From assembly GCA_028288025.1 (NCBI GenBank), contig JAQBOM010000031.1:62001-126000 (forward strand): a DNA stretch of 64,000 nt, written 5' to 3'. Positions 25,162-32,691 of this stretch are shown in pieces. The stretch comes from Mucilaginibacter sp. GTDB lineage: Bacteria; Bacteroidota; Bacteroidia; Sphingobacteriales; Sphingobacteriaceae. Position 1 is the first letter of the stretch, and every line of letters starts with the position of its first letter. Below the pieces are notes generated by a model. It ran no database searches, was not told the DNA's origin, and saw nothing but the letters and a program-made list of their open reading frames with translations. Position numbers and translations under genes: made by a program.

Positions 25162-26040
25162 TTAATTAAGACGGGTTACAAAGGAAAAGAAGAATGAACT
25201 AAGGCTTCCGCCGAACCGGGGATTGATTTCTAACACAAAGGGGTGATGATCCACCTCTTTATAATTAAAACAGCATAAGCCTTCAAACCCGATCGATTCA
25301 AGCATTGATGAAAACAACGCCAGGTGTGGGCACTTGCATATTTTTTTACTAATAAATTTGTCGTGGCCTTTTATCGGCGTTTTATCATCAAAAACATATT
25401 TGATATTGAGGGATGAAACGAGTTTGCCATTTTTATAAAGCATATGGGTAGCATACTCTGATGTGCCGGCAACGATCTCCTGGCAAAAATACTCCGGGTT
25501 GCCTATCAAAGCATTAAGCTCCCTTTCTTTTCCGGGGTTGGAAATGATATAGCAATTATCACCGTCTTCCGCAATCCGCTTTTTCAAAATGTACGGATAG
25601 AGCAGGCCCGTGCCAACTTTAGGCAGATATCTCCTGAAACCATTGTTGACCATCGTTTGATAAAACAAAAATTTATCGTCGCATATATTAATGGCGTCCA
25701 GGGTCGGAATTGGTATGAGATTGTTCTTAAATGAAGAACGCCGTTCACTCAAAAACTTCAAATCGCGCATAGTCAAAGGTACCAGCAGATCATTGGTATT
25801 GATATTTTCAAGCGTAAAATCGGCGAAAGTCAGTTCATGTTTGGTTGTACTAAAACCGATACGAATGTTTTTTTCCCATATCGGCTTATCAGAAAATAAG
25901 ATCTTCATTTTTCGCTGCCGCGAAAAAGCGGATCTTAGTATTTCGGTAATTAAAAAAAATGATTTATTGAGATATGCACCCAATCGGGAAATGGTTTTCT
26001 CCAGGTTTCTTTTAATTTCCATGGTATATGGCCGGCCCAT
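25162..26040 (-). CDS. ATP-grasp domain protein (possibly C-terminally short)
   Basis: 292 residues. A pre-ATP-grasp region (TFADFTLENINTNDLLVPLTMRDLKFL) is followed by the ATP-binding stretch (PTLDAINICDDKFLFYQTMVNNGF, with the lysine of the grasp at LKKRI), FCQEIVAGTSEYATHM, and the catalytic metal/ATP motif FVLEINPRFGGSLSS. These enzymes ligate a carboxylate to an amine or thiol using ATP. The chain stops 16 residues after EINPRFGGS, whereas relatives usually continue, so it may be truncated. ATG at 26022 is an alternative start. There is no biosynthetic partner nearby; the substrate is unknown. Confidence 0.78.
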   Translation of the reverse strand: MGRPYTMEIKRNLEKTISRLGAYLNKSFFLITEILRSAFSRQRKMKILFSDKPIWEKNIRIGFSTTKHELTFADFTLENINTNDLLVPLTMRDLKFLSERRSSFKNNLIPIPTLDAINICDDKFLFYQTMVNNGFRRYLPKVGTGLLYPYILKKRIAEDGDNCYIISNPGKERELNALIGNPEYFCQEIVAGTSEYATHMLYKNGKLVSSLNIKYVFDDKTPIKGHDKFISKKICKCPHLALFSSMLESIGFEGLCCFNYKEVDHHPFVLEINPRFGGSLSSFFFSFVTRLN

Positions 26041-26149
26041 TGGCCCGGGTGGTTATAAATGGTATTTGTGTTACTGATGAAAACTAAACCTGTGAAATTT
26101 ATATTTTGTTTCATTACATAACCTGTAAATATTTCTTCTGAAATTATGG

Positions 26150-26180
26150 TTTGGCGTTGCCCGATTTTTTTTTACTTTTG
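26150..26180 (+). promoter_or_regulatory. Promoter of tRNA-Ala
   Basis: TTTG at 26150-26153, 19-nt spacer, TACTTTTG at 26173-26180: exact match in sequence and spacing to the Bacteroidota primary-sigma promoter. The expected start is about 26187, some 40 nt before the tRNA. Confidence 0.8.
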
Positions 26181-26227
26181 CCATCCGGTGAAGGCAGTGG
26201 GCAAACTGCAAACCGAAAACTAAAAAA

Positions 26228-26301
26228 GGGGGATTAGCTCAGCTGGCTAGAGCGTTTGCATGGCATGCAAGAGGTCATCGGTTCGACTCCGATATTCTCC
26301 A
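26228..26301 (+). tRNA. tRNA-Ala (GGC anticodon)
   Basis: A 74-nt cloverleaf. The acceptor GGGGGAT pairs with ATTCTCC (two G-T pairs), discriminator A26301. The D arm is GCTC...GAGC. The anticodon stem TTTGC/GCAAG closes the loop ATGGCAT, giving GGC. The T arm is ATCGG-TTCGACT-CCGAT. The CCA end is not encoded. It is flanked by a consensus promoter and a terminator, so it is an independent unit. Integrase genes or duplicated tRNA ends, signs of use as an attachment site, were not seen. Confidence 0.96.
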
Positions 26302-26313
26302 CAACATTTTAGG

Positions 26314-26352
26314 TCCGCCGAATTTTCCATAAATCCGGCGGATTTTCTTTTT
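26314..26352 (+). terminator. Terminator of tRNA-Ala
   Basis: TCCGCCG (26314-26320) and CGGCGGA (26336-26342) form a 7-bp GC-rich stem followed by TTTTCTTTTTT. Confidence 0.85.
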
Positions 26353-26411
26353 TATGCCATAATTAAGCTAACTCCGATAAAAGGTTGTGGTCGCAGAAGC
26401 TACCCTAAGAT

Positions 26412-26648
26412 TTATTTTTGATATATCGCGCCAGTGACAAGATCATCATCACGATGAACCCTGATAATAAAGTGCCCGCTTTTGGCATCAACCAGATTCA
26501 ATATCATATATGAAGAACCCCAGTAACCTATTTCGTATATCCTTAAAGGTTTTGGGTGGGCTTCAATAATACTAGAATCGGTAACTAAAGATTTTTCGGT
26601 TGAGCAACCGATTAAAAGAAATGAAAACAGAATTAAAATTATTTTCAT
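26412..26648 (-). CDS. Putative small lipoprotein (78 aa)
   Basis: 78 residues with a lipoprotein signal: MKIILILFSFLLIGC, lipobox LIGC with the acceptor Cys at position 15. The mature part is about 63 residues with aromatic strands (YEIGYWGSSYMILNLVD, FIIRVHRDDD). It matches no family I recognise. It stands alone between the tRNA terminator and a gene-free stretch. Confidence 0.6.
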   Translation of the reverse strand: MKIILILFSFLLIGCSTEKSLVTDSSIIEAHPKPLRIYEIGYWGSSYMILNLVDAKSGHFIIRVHRDDDLVTGAIYQK

Positions 26649-26939
26649 ACCCGCCCCTGCTTTGTCTTACTACAAGTTATACATTAATATTTCTATTGCC
26701 GTTATCTATTTCGATTTCATCACCTTTCAAGCACAAATTTTTAAGAAAGGTTAGACCTTTAACTAAGCGGTAACAAATAAAACTTAGTTCACCGGTTAAT
26801 ACCACGTGCGTGCCTGTTTATAGCTGCGCGCCAGAACTTTCTTCACGAGTTCCTAATAAGGCTTCCGGCCTGATGGGACTGCGGGTTTGAATCAAAAAAT
26901 ATTTATTAGAAACAAGATTTAACATTCTGCATTATCTAA
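26649..26939. other. Gene-free stretch
   Basis: About 290 bp with no supported ORF, structured RNA or repeat. GC content is ordinary in the middle (around 26800-26890). Confidence 0.5.
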
Positions 26940-26968
26940 TTAAGCGTGTTATGTTAAGCGTGTTATGA
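26940..26968 (+). repeat. 14-bp perfect tandem duplication that duplicates a start codon
   Basis: TTAAGCGTGTTATG occurs twice head to tail (26940-26953 and 26954-26967). Each copy ends in ATG. The first ATG opens a five-codon frame MLSVL whose TGA overlaps the second ATG as ATGA, the second being the start of the 87-residue gene. Confidence 0.85.
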
Positions 26969-27228
26969 AATTGGGAAAACAGATATTAAATATATTGAGT
27001 AAGACCTATACCCCCTCAACAATGGTTGAAACAAGCTTTGGCCGCTACGACCTTGCCTTTAGAACTGACGAGGCCGGTCGGCCGGTACTACTATTTATTG
27101 GAATCAAAAATAAAAACGCCCGGATCACCGGGGAAAGGTTTAGCCGGAAAATTGTAATCGACAAAGAAGGCAAAGTAATTAAAGACCATTGGGACAACAA
27201 AGGTAAGTCAGGCGATCGCAATCTGTAA
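26965..27228 (+). CDS. Hypothetical 87-aa protein
   Basis: 87 residues, basic and soluble: MKLGKQILNILSKTYTP, then a strand-rich core (TSFGRYDLAFRTDEAGRPVLLFIGIK, GERFSRKIVIDKEGKVIKDHWD) and a polar tail. The core has the look of a small beta-sheet domain with a conserved-looking R-x-x-x-I-x-DK-x-G turn. I do not recognise a family. The start could be the second ATG of the 14-bp duplication, as chosen here. Confidence 0.6.
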   Translation: MKLGKQILNILSKTYTPSTMVETSFGRYDLAFRTDEAGRPVLLFIGIKNKNARITGERFSRKIVIDKEGKVIKDHWDNKGKSGDRNL

Positions 27229-27639
27229 TTCCGTCTGCTTATTACTTATCAGAAATCGAAAAACGCCTCCTTTTTTAACACACCACAAACTTTATGTCAA
27301 ATGTCGCGATCATTGTGTATCGCATACAGGATATTTTTTGATTTTTTTTAGACGGCAAAATTCAACGATTGTCATTCTCTCAAATTATTGCCTATCAAAC
27401 AGGTTTATTTAACTTAATGGAAATATTTTTAATTCTTATACGTGTTTTGGCACACATTTTATTACTGATAGTATGAATAAATAAAAAGAAACTGCAACCT
27501 GGTTTCCATGATAATTATTCGGACGGTAACAATATAGAGACAATTTACGTATAAGCACCAGGTAAGGCGATAACGAACGTTTTTAAATGTTACTTTATTG
27601 ATAATAAACATTTACCATGAACGAATTATACTACATATT
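27229..27639. other. AT-rich gene-free stretch
   Basis: About 410 bp, AT-rich, with no ORF beyond chance. TACTTTAT at 27591-27598 is a weak -7 candidate for the next gene; nothing else is evident. Confidence 0.5.
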
Positions 27640-28014
27640 ATGACAAATAATAACCCCTTCGGGATACAGGACGACGGCAGAACAGCAAGCTTACTTAGCT
27701 ATTTCTTCGTTTTAGGATGGTCAATATCATTTTTTACTTTTCATTTAAATGAAAAAACGGAAAAAAGCAGTTTTCATTTAAGGCAAACATTAATGCTCTA
27801 CATTTCATACTTGGTTACCCGGTATGGCATATTAACTATTTTAGGGGGACTATGGCAGCCAAATGCGATTATTCCGATCAGTTACCTTATCATATTTGTA
27901 AACGTATCATTTATTGCATTATGGGTGATGGGTCTGATATCAGCCGGCAATAATGAAGACAGGCCTATTCCGCTATTTGGCAAGCCCGCCCAGTTTATTT
28001 TTGCCCGCATATAA
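27640..28014 (+). CDS. Small multi-pass membrane protein, copy 1 of a tandem pair
   Basis: 124 residues from the ATG at 27640; an upstream in-frame TTG at 27598 is possible but adds no conserved sequence. Three probable membrane helices: LLSYFFVLGWSISFFTFHL, LMLYISYLVTRYGILTIL and LIIFVNVSFIALWVMGLISA. The motifs SSFHLRQTLMLYI and DRPIPLFGKPAQFIF recur in the next gene as GSYQLRQTLLFYI and KKPIPFIGERAQTMF. The layout resembles DUF4870-type membrane proteins. Function unknown. Confidence 0.75.
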   Translation: MTNNNPFGIQDDGRTASLLSYFFVLGWSISFFTFHLNEKTEKSSFHLRQTLMLYISYLVTRYGILTILGGLWQPNAIIPISYLIIFVNVSFIALWVMGLISAGNNEDRPIPLFGKPAQFIFARI

Positions 28015-28121
28015 TTTAATCGGATATCCATTAAATGTTCTGATAATTAACTATTTATCAGAACATTTTTATTTTTTACAGGTTAGTATGATAGCTCAAA
28101 ATCATCACTAAATTATTAAAT

Positions 28122-28508
28122 ATGGAACCTGTAAAAGACATTGTACATCGCATCAGCGATAACAGCAATGGCAAAACTGCCGCAGTCATTAGCTACTTAA
28201 CTATTTTTGGATGGATCGTGGCCTATTTTGGATTTCACCAGGGCAAAAAAACTGACCTTGGCAGTTACCAATTAAGGCAAACCCTGCTTTTTTATATCGT
28301 CTATATCGTAATCAGGTATGGTATCTCATTCATTTTTAGCCCGCTTTGGGTATCTGAAGGAGTCTTTTCCCTATACTATTGCCTTAAACTTATCGAATTC
28401 CTATTTTTCATTTTGTGGATCATCGGATTCATCGGCGCTATAAACGGCGAAAAAAAGCCGATCCCTTTTATCGGCGAGCGGGCGCAGACGATGTTTTCAA
28501 CGCTGTAA
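28122..28508 (+). CDS. Small multi-pass membrane protein, copy 2 of a tandem pair
   Basis: 128 residues, clearly paralogous to the preceding gene along its whole length: AAVISYLTIFGWIVAYFGFH, LRQTLLFYIVYIVIRYGIS, FLFFILWIIGFIGAINGE, and the closing motif IPFIGERAQTMFS. The N-terminus is a little longer and more polar. The 107-nt gap between copies suggests either one transcript or independent expression. Divergence is high enough that the duplication is old. No enzymatic residues stand out. Confidence 0.75.
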   Translation: MEPVKDIVHRISDNSNGKTAAVISYLTIFGWIVAYFGFHQGKKTDLGSYQLRQTLLFYIVYIVIRYGISFIFSPLWVSEGVFSLYYCLKLIEFLFFILWIIGFIGAINGEKKPIPFIGERAQTMFSTL

Positions 28509-28640
28509 AGAGCAGAAGCGAGACGCCAAGAGCCAAGATGCAAGACAACAAGAGTCAAGACAGTAAGAGGCAAGATATCAAGATGCAGGAAGAAAGACTT
28601 TAAATCATTGTCATGATTCTTGCTATCCTGCCTCTAACTT
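28508..28640. repeat. Intergenic word-repeat dyad (word about GCAAGA)
   Basis: From the stop of the membrane protein, variants of AAGAGCCAAGATGCAAGAC run to about 28598 (at least seven iterations of an AAGA-type word). The right part (about 28615-28640: ATTCTTGCTATCCTGCCTCT) is the inverse of the left-arm words AGAGGCAAGATA. It ends at the 3' end of the convergent DAC-like gene. Confidence 0.6.
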
Positions 28641-28645
28641 CATTT

Positions 28646-29788
28646 CTACAGCAGCAGCGCGTCAACATAGTGCGCATGTACAATTTCATCACATGGCGAC
28701 CAGGAAAATATGGTAAACCGCCCATCTTGAGAGGATACAAGCGCCATGGCATCCCGTTGGTCGAACACAAATTGCGCGGCCGAGAGATGGCGCGTACCCC
28801 CGTTTTGCGCCGGAGGTATGATCACAGGCTCTATTCCGATGATGGGTTCGGTAACCAGCATTTGCTCAACCGGAATACCGTTTGACGATAACCCTATCTT
28901 CGCGCCGAATGCCAGCAGCTCCAGTCTGTCGTTTATAATAGTGGCTCCATCAACGGCTGTTAAACCTGCAACGCTTTCAACGGCCCTGTTTATTTCTTCC
29001 TGCCAAAGGTCTACGTTTTGCTCGTTCACATCCTGGCTCATCAGTCTGTTCAGCTCGTCAAATGCGGGGGTAACCGGGTAGGTAATAGGATGAATGATGG
29101 AATCGCGCCAGGCATCTGTGTCGGCGGGCACTACCAGTAAAGAGCCGCCATGTCCATGTGCACGCATCGATGCAGCAAGCTGGACCAGCACATTTACTGT
29201 ATCATTTATACCTGTTGACGAATTAAAATCCAATAACGAGGTGAGCATATCCGGGCAATCGGGCAGCGTCCGGCTTTGCTCGTCAATTATTTTTATCTCG
29301 TCGCCTTTGATCACAGCAACATTAATAAACTTACCAAAACCGTGTATCCGGCGGTGTTTAATCACCAACAGGCCCGCTTCCACAACCTCCAGCACAAAAC
29401 AACAATCCGGAATAGCCCGCGTAGTTCCCCAAACGAACAGTTCTCCCTCCTCTTCCCACACACCCAGGTGAATACCCGACCGTTCAACAGCAGGGGCTAG
29501 TTTTGTAAGCACATATGGCGTTAAAAGTATACGGTTTTCAAACATCAACGGCTGACCGGCGAGCAAAGGCGGCAGATAAGCCAGTGAAATTTTAGGTGAC
29601 CGCCCTTCTTCTTTGCGTAAGCTTGCCCAAAAAGCGACATCAATTATCGCCTCTATCATACCTAGCGGCGGTTCAGGCGCCAGGTCAGTTTCTCCTTGCT
29701 CAATAGCCAACGCCAAAAGTCGCGCAAAATGGCGCTCGATTGCCGGTGCTGCCGTACTGGCTGCCTGGTAGGTGGATCTGTAGGTCAT
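28646..29788 (-). CDS. DisA_N/DAC-like nucleotide cyclase domain protein (DACNV-type sensor family)
   Basis: 380 residues from the ATG at 29788. The C-terminal half carries the two hallmark motifs of diadenylate cyclases: DGA at residues 280-282 (in VDGATIIN) and GGTRHLSAA at 330-338, followed by VSSQDGRFTIFS. An earlier GHGGSLLVVP at about 212-221 also fits the fold. The N-terminal half is a separate alpha/beta region. In canonical enzymes the second motif is GTRHRAA; here the second Arg is Leu. It could be an active c-di-AMP cyclase or a degenerate nucleotide-sensing relative. There are no membrane helices. Confidence 0.75.
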   Translation of the reverse strand: MTYRSTYQAASTAAPAIERHFARLLALAIEQGETDLAPEPPLGMIEAIIDVAFWASLRKEEGRSPKISLAYLPPLLAGQPLMFENRILLTPYVLTKLAPAVERSGIHLGVWEEEGELFVWGTTRAIPDCCFVLEVVEAGLLVIKHRRIHGFGKFINVAVIKGDEIKIIDEQSRTLPDCPDMLTSLLDFNSSTGINDTVNVLVQLAASMRAHGHGGSLLVVPADTDAWRDSIIHPITYPVTPAFDELNRLMSQDVNEQNVDLWQEEINRAVESVAGLTAVDGATIINDRLELLAFGAKIGLSSNGIPVEQMLVTEPIIGIEPVIIPPAQNGGTRHLSAAQFVFDQRDAMALVSSQDGRFTIFSWSPCDEIVHAHYVDALLL

Positions 29789-29887
29789 GGATGGTATCAA
29801 ATTTCGATTATATCGTTAAAAATACAGCTATTCTGTTTTGCTTTAATAAAAATCGCATAACTATTACATTATAGGGACAGTATTACT

Positions 29888-30070
29888 TGGTAGTTAGTAG
29901 CCAGTATCAAGTAGCAAGACTTTAAGAGCCAGAATGCAAGGACCACGAACTAATTGACTTTGTGCCTGGACTATCTGTATCGCGGGGGCATCTTCAAGAG
30001 ATGCTTTTTTATCCTGGTCCTGGTTCTTGACTTTAGCATCCTGGCTCCTGGTTCTTAAAATCCTGGCTTT
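29888..30070. repeat. Intergenic word-repeat dyad (words about AGCCAGGA / TCCTGGCT) enclosing a terminator
   Basis: The left side has GTAGCAAGACTTTAAGAGCCAGAATGC. The right side repeats CCTGG five times (ATCCTGGTCCTGGTTCTTGAC, CATCCTGGCTCCTGGTTCTTAA, ATCCTGGCT). The two sides are inverse-complementary in their AAGAGCCAG / CTGGTTCTTAA parts. The hairpin 29988-30010 sits in the loop. Confidence 0.6.
29988..30010 (+). terminator. Plus-strand terminator-like hairpin in a divergent intergenic region
   Basis: GCATCT, loop TCAAG, AGATGC then TTTTTT: a perfect 6-bp stem and T-run on the plus strand. The nearest upstream gene on the plus strand ends at 28508, with the minus-strand DAC-like gene between. 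Confidence 0.6.
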
Positions 30071-30161
30071 ACCCACTGCCTATCCCGAAAAAACAGTTAT
30101 TCATCGGTATTTATCGCTCGCCTGTCTATCCCTATTGTTATTGAGCAAAATAATATTTACT

Positions 30162-30182
30162 ATTGTGTATCAATGACACAAT
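30162..30182. promoter_or_regulatory. Palindrome upstream of the GH3 gene (possible operator)
   Basis: ATTGTGT and ACACAAT are perfect inverse arms separated by 7 nt, 47 nt before the GH3 start. Symmetry and position would suit a repressor or activator site, but no regulator gene lies nearby. Confidence 0.3.
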
Positions 30183-30228
30183 GATTAATGTGTTTATCCA
30201 CCTTCTATAAACCTTTTAAATTATAAGC

Positions 30229-32610
30229 ATGAAATTAAGTTACAAGTCCGCGGCTATTGCTGCGTTAATTGCGGTGATCAGCTCGTTTCATCCAGCCGTT
30301 CGCGCGCAGGGAAATCAGCCGATCCCTAAATTGGGGAAAAGCAGCTTAAAGCAGGTAATTGACGCAATGACCCTGCAAGAGAAATCAAAGCTTGTTGTAG
30401 GCATGGGCTTTAAAATGCCCGGCGTACCGCCGCCACGTAAAGATCAAAAGCCTCAGTCGACGGACATTGGCGGCTTTAAGCTGCCGCCATCTGACGCGGA
30501 CGCTTATAATATCCCCGAAAAAGTTCCGGGCGCGGCGGGCCGCACACACGCCATTGCGCGGTTGGGCATTCCGTCTATTACCGTTTCTGATGGCCCGGCC
30601 GGGTTACGAATTGAGCCAAAAAGGCCCAATGACACAAAAACCTATTATGCCACGGCGTTCCCTGTAGCCACTTTGCTGGCCTCGACCTGGGATACCGCTG
30701 TAGTGAGAAAAGTGGGAGCAGCCTTTGGTAACGAAGTGCGTGAGTATGGTGTTGACATTTTATTGGCGCCTGCCCTCAACATTCACCGCAACCCGCTGGG
30801 TGGACGGAACTTTGAATATTATTCAGAAGACCCGCTTGTGGCCGGCGCCATGACAGCCGCCATTGTAAAAGGCATCCAGTCGAACGGCGTGGGAACTTCT
30901 ATTAAACATTATGCGGCCAATAACCAGGAAACACAAAGAAACAGCGTAAATGCCATCGTTAGCGAACGGGCCATGCGCGAAATTTACCTGAAAGGATTTT
31001 CTATCGCTGTAAAAGCTTCGCAGCCATGGACCGTTATGTCATCATACAATAAATTAAACGGAACATACACATCCGAGCGCCGCGATTTGTTAACTACTAT
31101 TTTAAAGGATGAATGGGGTTTTAAAGGTTTTGTAATGACCGACTGGTTTGGCGGTAAAGATGCCGTTGCGCAAATGAACGCCGGCAATGACCTGCTGATG
31201 CCCGGCAATCCCAATCAATCGGATGCGATAGTTGCCGCTGTTAAAGACGGCAAACTAACCATGCAGCAACTGGATGCCAATGTTGAGCGCATGCTGAAGA
31301 TCATACTTAAATCGCCCACATTCAGGGGCTATAAATATTCGGATAAGCCCGATCTTGCGGCCCATGCCAGGATTGCACGCATGGCAGCCGGCGAAGGGAT
31401 GGTCCTGCTTAAAAATAATAATGACGCCCTTCCCCTATCGGGTAACAAACGGGTTGCCGTATTTGGAAATACCTCTTACAATATTATTGCAGGTGGCACC
31501 GGCAGCGGTGACGTAAATAAAGCTTATACTGTTTCGCTGGTACAGGGATTAACAAATGCCGGCTTTAAAGTTCAGGAAACATTGGAAAAAAGCTATACCG
31601 ATTATATCGCCGACGCCAAATCGAAACAGCCAAAACGCAGGAATTTCTTTACGCCGCCGCCGGTTATTCCCGAAATGGATGTGAACAGCCTGGTTGCCAA
31701 GGAAGCTGACGGCGCTGATGCAGCAATAATTACAATAGGCCGCAATGCGGGCGAAGGCGCAGACCGTAAACTGGAGAACGACTATTATCTGTCGGCTACC
31801 GAAAAAGAATTGATCAATAACGTCGTAAACGCATTCCACGCAAAGGGAAAAAGGGTTATTGCTGTATTAAACATTGGCGGCGTGATCGAGGTTGCCAGCT
31901 GGAGAGACGGCGTTGATGGGATTTTGTTAGCCTGGCAGCCGGGCCTTGAGGCAGGTAATGCAATTGCCGATATTATGAGCGGAAAAGTTAACCCTTCGGG
32001 AAAACTGGCCACTACTTTCGCGATGGATTATAAAGATGAGCCATCGGCCAAAAACTTTCCGGGAACACCCGAGAAAAAACCGGAGCAGGTGGTATACGAG
32101 GAAGGCATTTATGTGGGATACCGCTATTTTGATTCGTTTAAGATCAAGCCTGCGTACGAGTTCGGGTACGGCTTGTCGTACACTAAATTTAAATTCAGCG
32201 ATGTGCAGGTAAGCTCGCCTAATTTTAAAGGCAGCATCTCGGTTAAGGTAAGTGTTAAAAATATCGGCAAAGTTGCCGGCAAGGAAGTGGTTCAGCTTTA
32301 CCTGAGTGCGCCGAACAATAACATCGACAAACCCGAAAGCGAGTTAAAAGCTTTTGCTAAAACAGGGTTACTGGCACCGGGGCAATCGCAGTTTATGGTA
32401 TTTACGCTCCATGCTTCCGATCTGGCTTCGTTTTACACGGATAGGTCGGCATGGGTTGCCGATGCGGGTGAGTATAAAGTGAAAATAGGCTCATCGTCGC
32501 GGCAAATTGAAGAAACGGCTAAATTTAATTTGACTAAAGCGATAGTGACTGAAAGAACACATAAAGCGCTTACTCCGCAAGTAGCAATTACTGAATTGAA
32601 GAATAAATAA
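30229..32610 (+). CDS. Exported glycoside hydrolase family 3 (beta-glucosidase type)
   Basis: 793 residues. A signal peptide (AAIAALIAVISSFHPAVRAQ) is followed by the GH3 N-domain with GPAGLR, LAPALNIHRNPLGGRNFEYYSEDP, SIKHYAANNQE and the nucleophile Asp305 in FVMTDWFGG. The (alpha/beta)6 domain has GEGADRKLENDYYLS and AWQPGLEAGNAIADIMSGKVNPSGKL. The C-terminal fibronectin-III-like domain starts after YEFGYGLSYTKF. It releases terminal beta-linked sugars from oligosaccharides in the periplasm or outside. It converges on the Gfo/Idh gene across a strong terminator. Confidence 0.94.
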   Translation: MKLSYKSAAIAALIAVISSFHPAVRAQGNQPIPKLGKSSLKQVIDAMTLQEKSKLVVGMGFKMPGVPPPRKDQKPQSTDIGGFKLPPSDADAYNIPEKVPGAAGRTHAIARLGIPSITVSDGPAGLRIEPKRPNDTKTYYATAFPVATLLASTWDTAVVRKVGAAFGNEVREYGVDILLAPALNIHRNPLGGRNFEYYSEDPLVAGAMTAAIVKGIQSNGVGTSIKHYAANNQETQRNSVNAIVSERAMREIYLKGFSIAVKASQPWTVMSSYNKLNGTYTSERRDLLTTILKDEWGFKGFVMTDWFGGKDAVAQMNAGNDLLMPGNPNQSDAIVAAVKDGKLTMQQLDANVERMLKIILKSPTFRGYKYSDKPDLAAHARIARMAAGEGMVLLKNNNDALPLSGNKRVAVFGNTSYNIIAGGTGSGDVNKAYTVSLVQGLTNAGFKVQETLEKSYTDYIADAKSKQPKRRNFFTPPPVIPEMDVNSLVAKEADGADAAIITIGRNAGEGADRKLENDYYLSATEKELINNVVNAFHAKGKRVIAVLNIGGVIEVASWRDGVDGILLAWQPGLEAGNAIADIMSGKVNPSGKLATTFAMDYKDEPSAKNFPGTPEKKPEQVVYEEGIYVGYRYFDSFKIKPAYEFGYGLSYTKFKFSDVQVSSPNFKGSISVKVSVKNIGKVAGKEVVQLYLSAPNNNIDKPESELKAFAKTGLLAPGQSQFMVFTLHASDLASFYTDRSAWVADAGEYKVKIGSSSRQIEETAKFNLTKAIVTERTHKALTPQVAITELKNK

Positions 32611-32630
32611 TACCGGATTATATTCACCGT

Positions 32631-32665
32631 AACAATAAACCCGCGCAATCCGCGGGTTTATTGTT
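32631..32665. terminator. Bidirectional terminator (15-bp perfect stem) between GH3 and Gfo/Idh genes
   Basis: AACAATAAACCCGCG, loop CAATC, CGCGGGTTTATTGTT: 15 perfect base pairs with T-rich ends on both strands, placed between convergent stops at 32610 and 32692. Confidence 0.9.
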
Positions 32666-32691
32666 TAAATAAGTCGGGCATCAAAATCAGT

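Noticed and set aside
26228..26352. tRNA-Ala as an integration site for a mobile element
   Set aside because: No integrase gene and no duplicated tRNA 3' end was found downstream.
26803..26815. CACGTG core suggestive of parS
   Set aside because: The flanks do not form the 16-bp GTTCCACGTGGAAC-type palindrome and it is far from parAB.
29894..30076. 60-residue minus-strand ORF upstream of the GH3 gene
   Set aside because: It is made of the word-repeat dyad (KNQDQDKK-type translation) and spans a terminator hairpin.
30189..30202. DnaA-box-like TTATCCACC
   Set aside because: A single box without clustering, AT-rich unwinding region or dnaA/dnaN context; not an origin.
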